The notes below the pieces were generated by a model. That model was given only the letters and a program-made list of their open reading frames with translations. It did no database searches and had not been told where the DNA came from. From positions 310,001 through 374,000 of the forward strand of contig JAHLLG010000002.1 of NCBI GenBank assembly GCA_020444275.1: a stretch of DNA of 64,000 bases, read 5' to 3'. The stretch's first letter is position 1. Every line of letters starts with the position of its first letter. This DNA comes from Bacteroidota bacterium (GTDB lineage Bacteria > Bacteroidota > Bacteroidia > Bacteroidales > UBA12077). The translations under genes were made by a program, and so were the position numbers. This document shows positions 42,194-50,949 of this stretch, piece by piece.

Positions 42194-43696
42194 ATGAAAT
42201 CAATAAAATATATATTAGTTCTAATAGCAATTTTTTCTACCAGTTGTTCGGACTGGTTAGAAATGGATCCTGTTGGAGAAAAATTTGAAAGTAATTTTTA
42301 CCAAACTGAAGAAGATATTTTTCAAGGTTTGGTTGCTACCTATTCCATGCTACAACCCAAGTATTATAACAACTGGTCATCATATTATTTCTTAGCTAAC
42401 TTTCCATCAGATGATTCAGAAGTGGTTGGTGGTGGTTCAGGAGATAGACCTGAATATCATGCAATTGCTGATTTTAAGATGTTGCCAACAAATACTGCAA
42501 TACTGGAATTATGGAGAAGAGGATTTTACGGTGTTAATCGTGCAAATGCAGTAATCTTAAATGCGAATCCGGAGGCTTCAGCAAAATCAAAAGAATATAT
42601 TGCCGAAGCAAAATTCTTAAGAGCCTATTTTTACTTTGAATTAGTAAGATTTTTTGGTGACGTTCCTCTTATTACAAAACAACTTTTGCCAGGTGAATAT
42701 GACCAACCACGAGTTGATGCAGCGATTGTATACCAACAGATTATTACCGATTTACAAGAGGCGATTACAGATTTGGCTGACGCACCTTCTGAAAACTATC
42801 GGGCAAGTAAAGGAGCCGGATATTCATTATTGGGAAAAGTTTATTTGTATATGGCATCACCTTATTACCAGCAGCGATACAACTTTGAACTTGGCGCTAC
42901 AGATTACTATCAATTAGCGATGCAACAATTTCAAGAAGTCTATGGACAATATGCTTTGGAACCAAATTACGATGATATTTGGAGTTATGAACATGAGCAT
43001 GGTGTAGAATCAATTTTCGAAATTGAATATGCTAATATAGCCAGAGGAGGAGATTGGGGTAATGGTAGAGTTAACGGTGGAAATATTGATGTTCAAATGT
43101 CAGGACCACGAGGTATTTCAACAGATACATTAAATGCTGGTTGGGGATTCGATATGGTTTCAACTGATCTTATTGCTTTGTATGATGCTGAAGGAGATGT
43201 TGTAAGAAAAGATGGAACTGCATATGGAGAAGCATTTTTAACTTCAATTGGTGCCTCAAGTTGGGAGAAAAATGATGGGTATACCGGTTGGTTCAGTAAG
43301 AAAAGAGCTCCATGGGCACATCTTACCTTTAATAGTAGTGCAGAATGGAATTATGAAACCAATGAAAGGGTGATTAGATATGGAGATGTGCTGTTGATGA
43401 TGGCAGAAGCGGCACTAGGTGGTGGAACAGGTAATCCGGATACTTATTTTAATGAAGTTAGACAAAGAGCCGGTCTTGGAACTATTTCAGGTGTTACTTT
43501 AGCTGATATCAAAAAGGAAAGAAGGTTAGAGTTAGCTATGGAGGGTTTTAGATATTTCGATTTGGTTCGTTGGGGAGATGCACCATCTGTTTTAAGCGAT
43601 CGTGGTTTTAAAGAGGGAACTCATGAGGTTTTCCCGATACCACAAGATGAAATCATTAATTCAAATTATACATTAACACAAAATGATGGATATTAA
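42194..43696 (+). CDS. SusD/RagB-family outer membrane lipoprotein
   Basis: A 500-residue lipoprotein (signal IFSTSCSDWLEMDP). The fold is of helical TPR-like units typical of SusD, with EAKFLRAYFYFELVRFFGDV, the GRASKGAGYSL-like segment (YRASKGAGYSLLGKVYLY), and the C-terminal RLELAMEGFRYFDLVRWGD. It caps the SusC channel and binds glycan. A strong hairpin spans its stop codon and the gap to the GH16 gene. Confidence 0.94.
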   Translation: MKSIKYILVLIAIFSTSCSDWLEMDPVGEKFESNFYQTEEDIFQGLVATYSMLQPKYYNNWSSYYFLANFPSDDSEVVGGGSGDRPEYHAIADFKMLPTNTAILELWRRGFYGVNRANAVILNANPEASAKSKEYIAEAKFLRAYFYFELVRFFGDVPLITKQLLPGEYDQPRVDAAIVYQQIITDLQEAITDLADAPSENYRASKGAGYSLLGKVYLYMASPYYQQRYNFELGATDYYQLAMQQFQEVYGQYALEPNYDDIWSYEHEHGVESIFEIEYANIARGGDWGNGRVNGGNIDVQMSGPRGISTDTLNAGWGFDMVSTDLIALYDAEGDVVRKDGTAYGEAFLTSIGASSWEKNDGYTGWFSKKRAPWAHLTFNSSAEWNYETNERVIRYGDVLLMMAEAALGGGTGNPDTYFNEVRQRAGLGTISGVTLADIKKERRLELAMEGFRYFDLVRWGDAPSVLSDRGFKEGTHEVFPIPQDEIINSNYTLTQNDGY

Positions 43697-43712
43697 TGCA
43701 TATCCATCATTT
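43681..43712 (+). promoter_or_regulatory. Perfect 13-bp hairpin enclosing the susD stop codon
   Basis: AAATGATGGATAT (43681-43693) and ATATCCATCATTT (43700-43712) are perfect inverted repeats with a 6-nt loop that holds the TAA stop. No T run beyond TTT follows. It probably protects the susCD message or reduces read-through into the enzyme genes. Confidence 0.8.
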
Positions 43713-43750
43713 TAATCGTTGAACTATATCCTTTAATATAATTTATTTAG

Positions 43751-45757
43751 ATGATCCGGAAGAAGATTTTTGTTCTGTTAGCAATTTTTCTAAGTGTTCA
43801 ATCTATTGATAACCTGAACGCACAGTCCTGTTATGAGTTAGTTTGGAATGATGAATTTAATTACAATGGTTTACCAGACTCAACCAAATGGTATTTTGAA
43901 GAAGGTGGTACAGGTTGGGGTAATAACGAATTACAATATTATACTTCAAAACGTATAGAGAATGCATATGTGGAGAATGGCTATTTGACCATCGAAGCCA
44001 GAAAAGAAGATTATAACGGAAAGGATTATACTTCTGCAAGGTTAATAACATACCCCAATGGACACTCCTGGAAGTATGGTAAAATAGAAGCTCGAATTAA
44101 ACTGCCTTATGGCCAGGGAATTTGGCCAGCTTTTTGGATGCTTGGTGATGGAATATTTGAAGGAACACCTTGGCCGGGTTGCGGAGAAATTGACATTATG
44201 GAAATGGTTGGTGGCGGTGAAGGTAAAGATGATGTAATTTATGGAACCATGCATTATGACGATAATGGACATGCTGAGTATGGAGATTCTTACCAACTAT
44301 CGGAAGGAATATTTGCAGATGATTTTCATGTTTTTAGTATCGAATGGACGCAAACTCAATTGAAATGGTATGTTGATGGTATTAAATATCATGAAGCAAG
44401 TTTAATACCTAGCTACCTTAGCGAATTTCAAAAGGAGTTTTTTATTCTATTAAATATAGCTGTTGGCGGTAACTGGCCAGGTAATCCGGATGGAAGTACA
44501 GTCTTTCCGCAAAAAATGATGGTGGATTATGTGCGCGTGTATCAATTGGATAACCAACCTGAAATTACGGGTTTCGATTTAGTTAATAAAGCACAAAAGA
44601 ATGTTACTTATAGTACAGTAGAGTCAGAAGATTTTAGCTATAATTGGACTGTACCTAGTGGTGCAACGATAACTGGGGGTCAGGGCACGAGTTCAATATC
44701 GGTTAACTGGGGGTGTGCTGATGGTGATGTTACATGTCAACTTACAACCAATTGTTCAACCTATAACCTAACTAAAAATATTCAAGCCCAACCCATTGAG
44801 ATTACTGGTCAGGAAAAAATTGAACCTTCAAGTGAAAACCTTAGCTATTCGATTTCAGAATTAGACGCTACCAATTATACATGGGAAGTTCCCAATGATG
44901 CTGAATTTGTTGGTGATTCTGACACAAATGTCGTATTTGTAAATTGGGGTAGCGAATCAGGTTACGTAATTGTTAGTGCAGAAACAAATTGCGGTGATCA
45001 ACACGATTCAATTTATGTAGAAGCTATAAAACAGCTACCTTACCCGGATCCTAACTCTAAACACAAAATTCCGGGAACCATTGAGGCAATCGATTATGAT
45101 ACAGGTGGCGAAGGAATTGCTTACCATGATGCTGATGTAGAAAATCAAGGTACCGGGTTACGACAAGATGAAGGTGTAGACACTGAATATAATGATGGAG
45201 GTCAGAATATTGGATGGATAAAATCCGGAGAGTGGGTTGAGTATTCAGTTGATGTTGAAAGTAGCGGTCCGCACGATATTGAATTACGTGTTGCTTCTCT
45301 AAATGGAGGAGGACAAATGGAAATATATTTTAGTAATGAAAATAGAACTGGAATTATTGATATTCCAAGCACAGGTTCATGGACCAGTTTTACTTCAATA
45401 TATTTATCGGATATTCAACTGTATGATACAGATACATTGATGAAGTTAAATTTTGTTGTTGGAGATTTTAATATTAGCAGGCTCATATTTGGCAACGAAA
45501 CAACTTCAAAAACAGACCTTTATAATCCTACTAATGCTATTGGTTTATTCCCTAACCCAGCTAGTGATATAATATATTTAAGTAATCATCTGGTAGAGTT
45601 TGAATATTCGATTATTAGCTTATTAGGAAATGTTGTACAAAGAGGTGTTATATCACCAGGAATGAGTATTGATATAAGCAACATTAATCCAGGAACTTAT
45701 TATTTACAGCTTGTGAATAAAAATCAAGTAATAACCTTAAAGTTTATCAAACTGTAA
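43751..45757 (+). CDS. GH16 endo-beta-1,3-glucanase with CBM6-like and T9SS sorting domains
   Basis: A 668-residue secreted enzyme. After the signal peptide (NLNAQ), the GH16 domain spans about 28-262 with the ExDxxE core GEIDIMEMVGG: nucleophile Glu146 and acid/base Glu151. PKD-like/Ig-like modules follow (about 265-430). A CBM6-like domain (about 435-580; EAIDYDTGGEGIAYHD, GQNIGWIKSGEWVEYSVDV) and a T9SS type A sorting domain (GLFPNPASDIIYL, GTYYLQLVNK) finish it. T9SS export implies release or surface attachment. It probably starts laminarin breakdown. Confidence 0.93.
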   Translation: MIRKKIFVLLAIFLSVQSIDNLNAQSCYELVWNDEFNYNGLPDSTKWYFEEGGTGWGNNELQYYTSKRIENAYVENGYLTIEARKEDYNGKDYTSARLITYPNGHSWKYGKIEARIKLPYGQGIWPAFWMLGDGIFEGTPWPGCGEIDIMEMVGGGEGKDDVIYGTMHYDDNGHAEYGDSYQLSEGIFADDFHVFSIEWTQTQLKWYVDGIKYHEASLIPSYLSEFQKEFFILLNIAVGGNWPGNPDGSTVFPQKMMVDYVRVYQLDNQPEITGFDLVNKAQKNVTYSTVESEDFSYNWTVPSGATITGGQGTSSISVNWGCADGDVTCQLTTNCSTYNLTKNIQAQPIEITGQEKIEPSSENLSYSISELDATNYTWEVPNDAEFVGDSDTNVVFVNWGSESGYVIVSAETNCGDQHDSIYVEAIKQLPYPDPNSKHKIPGTIEAIDYDTGGEGIAYHDADVENQGTGLRQDEGVDTEYNDGGQNIGWIKSGEWVEYSVDVESSGPHDIELRVASLNGGGQMEIYFSNENRTGIIDIPSTGSWTSFTSIYLSDIQLYDTDTLMKLNFVVGDFNISRLIFGNETTSKTDLYNPTNAIGLFPNPASDIIYLSNHLVEFEYSIISLLGNVVQRGVISPGMSIDISNINPGTYYLQLVNKNQVITLKFIKL

Positions 45758-45773
45758 ATTCTTACTGTGATAT

Positions 45774-48026
45774 ATGAGAAAAACCAAACTTCATATCATT
45801 TTTATATTCGGGATTATTATGGCTTTCGCTTGCGATTCTTCAAAATTTTCAAAAGAAATGATTACTGAATTAAAAGTTGATTCTCTATTACAGGAGATGA
45901 CCATTGAGGAAAAAATAGGACAAATGAACCAATTGATGAATTTCGTCGATTCAATGCCGTTAGATCCTTATTTCTACGATTTAATTAAACAAGGTAAGGT
46001 GGGTTCAGCAATAAATGTTTTTTCTCCAGAAATGATCCAAGAAATGCAACGTATTGCTTTTGAAGAAAGCAGGTTAGGAATTCCTCTTTTAATAGGTCGT
46101 GATGTTATTCATGGATATCGAACCATATTCCCTGTAAATATTGGGTTAGCTGCTACATTTAATCCCGAACTGGTTATGGAAACAGCTCAAATTGCGGCAA
46201 TGGAAGCAAGATCGGAAGGTGTAAACTGGACTTTTGCTCCTATGATGGATATTTCACGTGATCCACGGTGGGGAAGAATGGTAGAAAGTAGTGGTGAAGA
46301 TCCATATTTAACCGAACAAATAGCAATAGCCAGTGTAAGAGGATTTCAGGGTAATGATCTTTCAAACAAAAATAGTATTGCCGCTACCGCCAAACATTAT
46401 GTTGGCTATGGAGCAGCCATTGGTGGTCGCGATTATAATACGACTTTGATTCCGGAAACCGAACTAAGAAATATCTACCTTAAACCTTTTAAAGCTGCTG
46501 TTCAGGAAAATGTAGCTTCGATAATGTCTGGTTTTAATGAACTTAACGGGGTACCTACCAGTGGAAATGTATACACTATTAGAAATATACTAAAAAGTGA
46601 ATGGGGATTTAAAGGGTTTGTGGTAAGCGATTGGGCATCCATAAAAAACTTACAAGTACACGGATATGCTAAAGATAGTTTAGATGCTGCGCAAAAAGCA
46701 ATTCAAGCTGGTGTTGATATGGATATGTGCAGTAATTATTATTCAGAGAATCTTAAACAGCTTATAGAACAAGGAATTATTGAAGAAGAACTTATTGATG
46801 ATGCAGTACGGAGAATTCTAACAGTTAAAGTAGAGTTAGGGCTTTTTGAAAATCCTTATGCCACTTCGGAGAATGAGTTATTAACCGAAAAAGCGTTAGA
46901 TGTAGCAAAAAAAGCTGTGATTCAAAGTACTGTTTTGCTGCAAAACAAAAATGATGTTCTACCATTATCTAAAAATAATAAAAAAGTGGCTGTTATTGGT
47001 CCTCTGGCCAATGCGCCATACGAGCAAATGGGAACTTGGGTTTTTGATGGGAACGAAGAAAATTCAGTAACTCCATTAGCAGCAATTCAAGAATATTTAG
47101 GTGCAGATAGAGTTAATTATGCACCTGGACTAGAAATAAGTAGATCACTAGATAAGAAGGGGTTCAATAAAGCAATTAATGCAGCACGTAATTCCGATGT
47201 TGTGTTATTGTTTATGGGTGATGAGTCTATATTAACAGGCGAGGCACATAGTCGTGCCATGCTTACTCTTCCCGGAAGCCAGAATGAATTGATTCATGCA
47301 ATTAGTCAATTAGGGAAGCCAACTGTATTAGTCATTATGACTGGGGTAATACATATGGTTGAACCGTATTTAAAGGAAGTAGACGCTCTATTCTACGGAT
47401 GGCATCCGGGTACTATGGGAGGTCCTGGGTACGTCGATCTGTTATTTGGTTTGGAATCTCCGTCCGCTAAATTACCAATGACATTTCCTCGTACCGAAGG
47501 GCAAATCCCTATTTATTACAACCATAACAGAACAGGTCATCCTCCTTCAGATGAAAGCTGGGTTAAGATGTACGATATTCCGGTAAAAGCGTGGCAAACA
47601 TCTTTAGGAAATACAAGCCATTACCTGGATTTTGGATTTGAACCTCTGTTTGAATTTGGTTTTGGATTATCCTATACAGAATTTAATTATAGTGATATCA
47701 AACTTTCTAAGAATGTAATATCGAATAAAGATTCCTTGATTATTACAGCAAAAATTAAAAACATTGGAGGAGTTCAGGCCGAAGATGTTGCACAGTTATA
47801 CATTCGCGATTTAGTTGGAAGTATTGTTCGTCCGGTAAAGGAACTGAAACGATTTAAAAGAGTGAGATTAAATCCTGGTGAAGAAAAAATAGTTGAATTT
47901 ACATTGTATCCAGAAGATTTAAAATTTCATAATGGTGAACAGTGGGTGATAGAATCTGGCGAATTTCATGTCTGGGTTGGTAATAGCTCAAAAGCATCTC
48001 TTAGGTCAGAATTTGAATTAAAATAA
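45774..48026 (+). CDS. GH3 beta-glucosidase-like lipoprotein
   Basis: A 750-residue enzyme with a lipoprotein signal (IIMAFACDSS). GH3 N domain has the FPVNIGLAATFNPEL, TFAPMMDISRDPRWGRM and KHYVGYGAAIGGRDY motifs. The nucleophile is Asp286 in GFVVSDWAS. The second domain (from about 380) and a C-terminal fibronectin-III-like domain (from about 640) follow. It trims beta-1,3- and perhaps beta-1,6-linked glucose from oligosaccharides in the periplasm or at the surface. It follows GH16 by 16 bp and is in the same operon. Confidence 0.93.
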   Translation: MRKTKLHIIFIFGIIMAFACDSSKFSKEMITELKVDSLLQEMTIEEKIGQMNQLMNFVDSMPLDPYFYDLIKQGKVGSAINVFSPEMIQEMQRIAFEESRLGIPLLIGRDVIHGYRTIFPVNIGLAATFNPELVMETAQIAAMEARSEGVNWTFAPMMDISRDPRWGRMVESSGEDPYLTEQIAIASVRGFQGNDLSNKNSIAATAKHYVGYGAAIGGRDYNTTLIPETELRNIYLKPFKAAVQENVASIMSGFNELNGVPTSGNVYTIRNILKSEWGFKGFVVSDWASIKNLQVHGYAKDSLDAAQKAIQAGVDMDMCSNYYSENLKQLIEQGIIEEELIDDAVRRILTVKVELGLFENPYATSENELLTEKALDVAKKAVIQSTVLLQNKNDVLPLSKNNKKVAVIGPLANAPYEQMGTWVFDGNEENSVTPLAAIQEYLGADRVNYAPGLEISRSLDKKGFNKAINAARNSDVVLLFMGDESILTGEAHSRAMLTLPGSQNELIHAISQLGKPTVLVIMTGVIHMVEPYLKEVDALFYGWHPGTMGGPGYVDLLFGLESPSAKLPMTFPRTEGQIPIYYNHNRTGHPPSDESWVKMYDIPVKAWQTSLGNTSHYLDFGFEPLFEFGFGLSYTEFNYSDIKLSKNVISNKDSLIITAKIKNIGGVQAEDVAQLYIRDLVGSIVRPVKELKRFKRVRLNPGEEKIVEFTLYPEDLKFHNGEQWVIESGEFHVWVGNSSKASLRSEFELK

Positions 48027-48042
48027 AGCATAAAAAGAAAAA

Positions 48043-49599
48043 ATGAATAAAGCATATATAGTTCGTGTCGCATTAATTGTTGCTTTGGGTGGATTTCTTA
48101 TGGGTTTTGATGCATCGGTAATATCCGGTGTTGTACGTTTTATTGAGCCCTACTTTGAATTAACAAAAATGCAGTTAGGATGGGCCGTAGCTTGTTTAAC
48201 CTTGGTTGCTACAATTACCATGTTAGTTGCAGGACCTATTAGTGATAAAATTGGTAGAAAAAAGGTTCTAACATTTGCAGCTGTATTCTTTGCTATTTCT
48301 GCAATAACATCTGCACTAGCAACAGAATTTTGGTTTTTTATTGTTGCACGTATGTTGGGAGGAATAGGAGTTGGTGCTGCGTTGATTATTGCTCCAATGT
48401 ATATCGCAGAAATTTCTCCACCTAAAGCTAGAGGTAGGCTGGTTTCTTTCAATCAGTTAAATATTGTATTGGGAATATCTGTTGCATTCTTCTCTAATTA
48501 TATCATTCTTAAGTTAAGTAGTTCAGATTTAGGATGGATAAAAACATTGCAGGCTGATGAACATGCCTGGAGATATATGCTGGGTGTAGAAGCTATTCCA
48601 GCTTTATTATATTTTGTTTGTTTGTTTTTTGTTCCTAAAAGTCCACGTTGGCTGGCTCTTCAAGGATTTGAAAATAAAGCACTTGCTATTATGAAAAGAG
48701 CAAGTGGTGAAGCTATTGCATTAGAAGAGTTCAAAGCGATTAAACATAGCCTCACAACTGATTCAAAGAAAGAAAAAGCACATATCAAAGAATTGTTTAA
48801 ACCTGCCATGAAACTGGTTTTGCTCATTGGAATTGTGATCGCCATTACACAGCAGATAACAGGAATAAATGCAGTATTCTTTTATGCTCCTATGATTTTT
48901 GAACAATCTGGAGTTGGTGTTGATGCTTCTTTTTCGCAAGCCATATGGGTTGGATTAACAAATCTCATTTTTACGTTTGTTGCAATTTGGTTGATTGATA
49001 AGATTGGTCGAAAACCACTACTCATGATAGGTTTATCAGGTATAATTATTTCTATGTTTGTTATTGGAATGGCCTTTAAAACAGCTATGTATAAGCTAGA
49101 CTCGAAAAAAGTGAAAGAATTAACAGAGATTATCCAAAATGATAAATTGTATCAGTTGGAAAACAGACAATTTAACAGTGATGTCGAATTTAGAACTGAA
49201 CTTCAAACGGTTTTTGGAGAAGATTTAAATAAAGAGCAGGAAAAGCTATTACTAACAAAGGCTATAAATATCAATCCAATGTTAGTATTATTTGGCATAA
49301 TAGGATTTGTCGCATCGTTTGCCTGTTCGTTAGGTCCAGTAATGTGGGTTTTGTTTTCGGAACTGTTTCCTAACCGCCTTAGAGGTCTGGCAATTTCATT
49401 TGCCGGAACTATAAATTCAGCTTTTAGTTTTTTGGTTCAGTTAGTATTTCCTTGGGAGTTAGATAAGTTAGGCAACTCAAATACATTTTTTATTTATGGT
49501 CTGTTTGCAATTATTGGCCTTATTATTTTAAAAATTTACCTGCCAGAAACAAAAGGAAAGTCATTAGAAGAATTAGAACAAATATTGGTTAAAAGTTAA
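48043..49599 (+). CDS. MFS sugar porter
   Basis: A 518-residue protein with 12 helices and sugar-porter signatures: GFDASVISG, DKIGRKKVL, GGIGVGAALIIAPMYIAEISPPKARG, PKSPRWLALQG, QQITGINAVFFYAP, DKIGRKPLL, PETKGKSLEELE. A charged insert of about 60 residues near 350-410 (KVKELTEIIQNDKLY, FGEDLNKEQEKLL) lies between helices 9 and 10. It imports glucose or short glucans across the inner membrane, probably feeding the phosphorylase. It begins 16 bp after the GH3 gene. Confidence 0.88.
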   Translation: MNKAYIVRVALIVALGGFLMGFDASVISGVVRFIEPYFELTKMQLGWAVACLTLVATITMLVAGPISDKIGRKKVLTFAAVFFAISAITSALATEFWFFIVARMLGGIGVGAALIIAPMYIAEISPPKARGRLVSFNQLNIVLGISVAFFSNYIILKLSSSDLGWIKTLQADEHAWRYMLGVEAIPALLYFVCLFFVPKSPRWLALQGFENKALAIMKRASGEAIALEEFKAIKHSLTTDSKKEKAHIKELFKPAMKLVLLIGIVIAITQQITGINAVFFYAPMIFEQSGVGVDASFSQAIWVGLTNLIFTFVAIWLIDKIGRKPLLMIGLSGIIISMFVIGMAFKTAMYKLDSKKVKELTEIIQNDKLYQLENRQFNSDVEFRTELQTVFGEDLNKEQEKLLLTKAININPMLVLFGIIGFVASFACSLGPVMWVLFSELFPNRLRGLAISFAGTINSAFSFLVQLVFPWELDKLGNSNTFFIYGLFAIIGLIILKIYLPETKGKSLEELEQILVKS

Positions 49600-49603
49600 A
49601 AAA

Positions 49604-50917
49604 ATGAATAGACTAAATATAATTATCATACTTACCGTCATTTTATTTTCATCATGTAAAAGTAGTACTGAAAATAAGGATAAAACGGAAATGAGTCCTG
49701 TAGAAGTAGAATTAATTGAACAGAACGATCATTATCAGCTTTTAGTAAATGGTGAATTGTATTTTATTAAAGGCGCCGGTACTGAAATTGATAAAATTCC
49801 AATCTTAGCCGAAAGCGGAGCAAATTCTTGTAGAACATGGAGTACGGAAATGCCGGGTTTTACTGCTGATGAATTTTTAGATTTAGCACATGAACATGGC
49901 TTAACTGTAACTATGGGTTTAGATGTTAAAAAAGAAAGGTTGGGATTCGATTATAATGATTCAGTTGCTGTAAAAAAGCAGTTTGACTATATTAAAAGCG
50001 AGGTGATGAAATACAAAGATCATCCCGCACTTATAATTTGGGGAATAGGCAATGAGTTGAATTTAAACTATTCCAATCCAATGGTTTGGGATGCAGTAAA
50101 TGATATTGCTAAAATGATTCACGATATTGATCCCAATCATTTAACAACCACCATGTTGGCTGGCATTAAAAAAAATGATATAGATGAAATTGCGAAGCGT
50201 TGTCCTGATTTGGACTTTATAAGTATTCAGATGTATGGAGATCTTCCCAATTTGCAACAGCGAATTAAGGAAAGCGGTTACGATGGTCCTTATTTAGTTA
50301 CAGAATGGGGAGCCACAGGTCATTGGGAAGTTGCACGAACATCATGGGATACGCCAATTGAGCAAACAAGTAGTGAAAAGGCGGAATCTTATATTCATAG
50401 ATATAAAGTAGCTATCGAGGCTGATTCTATGCATTGTCTCGGTTCATATGTATTTTACTGGGGGCAGAAGCAGGAAAGAACGCCCACCTGGTATGGTTTA
50501 TTTACCGAAGATGGTCAACCAACGGAAACCATTGACGCGATGCAGCACCTTTGGACTGGTGAATGGCCTGATAACAGGGCCCCACGAATGGATTCATTAA
50601 GATTGAATGGTTTATCTGCTTTTGAAAATATAAAACTCGATAAATCAGAGAAATATTTTGCCGAAGTTTATATTCATAATTATGAGAATGATTCATTAGA
50701 TTGTAGCTGGGAAGTCTTATATGAAAGTACTGATTTAGGCGTAGGTGGTGATCATGAAAGCCGTCCGCAGAGCCTGGAAGGATTAATTACCAAAAATGGA
50801 CATTATTCAATTGAATTAACTGCACCAAATGAAACCGGAGCCTTTAGGTTGTTTATTTATGTTATGGATGATCAAAACAAAGTGGCTACAGCAAACATTC
50901 CTTTTTACGTAAATTAG
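49604..50917 (+). CDS. Clan GH-A glycoside hydrolase lipoprotein (GH2-TIM or GH158-like)
   Basis: A 437-residue lipoprotein (VILFSSCKSS). A TIM barrel holds acid/base Glu151 (IWGIGNELN) and nucleophile Glu234 (YLVTEWGATG), 83 residues apart, plus the YWGQKQERTPTWYGLF strand. A C-terminal beta-sandwich (about 320-437) follows. By motif it is clan GH-A. Databases may call it a GH2 TIM-barrel protein, and GH158 (beta-1,3-glucanases of similar length and layout) is a good alternative. It starts 4 bp after the MFS gene, so the genes are translationally linked. Confidence 0.75.
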   Translation: MNRLNIIIILTVILFSSCKSSTENKDKTEMSPVEVELIEQNDHYQLLVNGELYFIKGAGTEIDKIPILAESGANSCRTWSTEMPGFTADEFLDLAHEHGLTVTMGLDVKKERLGFDYNDSVAVKKQFDYIKSEVMKYKDHPALIIWGIGNELNLNYSNPMVWDAVNDIAKMIHDIDPNHLTTTMLAGIKKNDIDEIAKRCPDLDFISIQMYGDLPNLQQRIKESGYDGPYLVTEWGATGHWEVARTSWDTPIEQTSSEKAESYIHRYKVAIEADSMHCLGSYVFYWGQKQERTPTWYGLFTEDGQPTETIDAMQHLWTGEWPDNRAPRMDSLRLNGLSAFENIKLDKSEKYFAEVYIHNYENDSLDCSWEVLYESTDLGVGGDHESRPQSLEGLITKNGHYSIELTAPNETGAFRLFIYVMDDQNKVATANIPFYVN

Positions 50918-50949
50918 AGTATGCTAATTCTTAAAAATTTTAGTATTGA

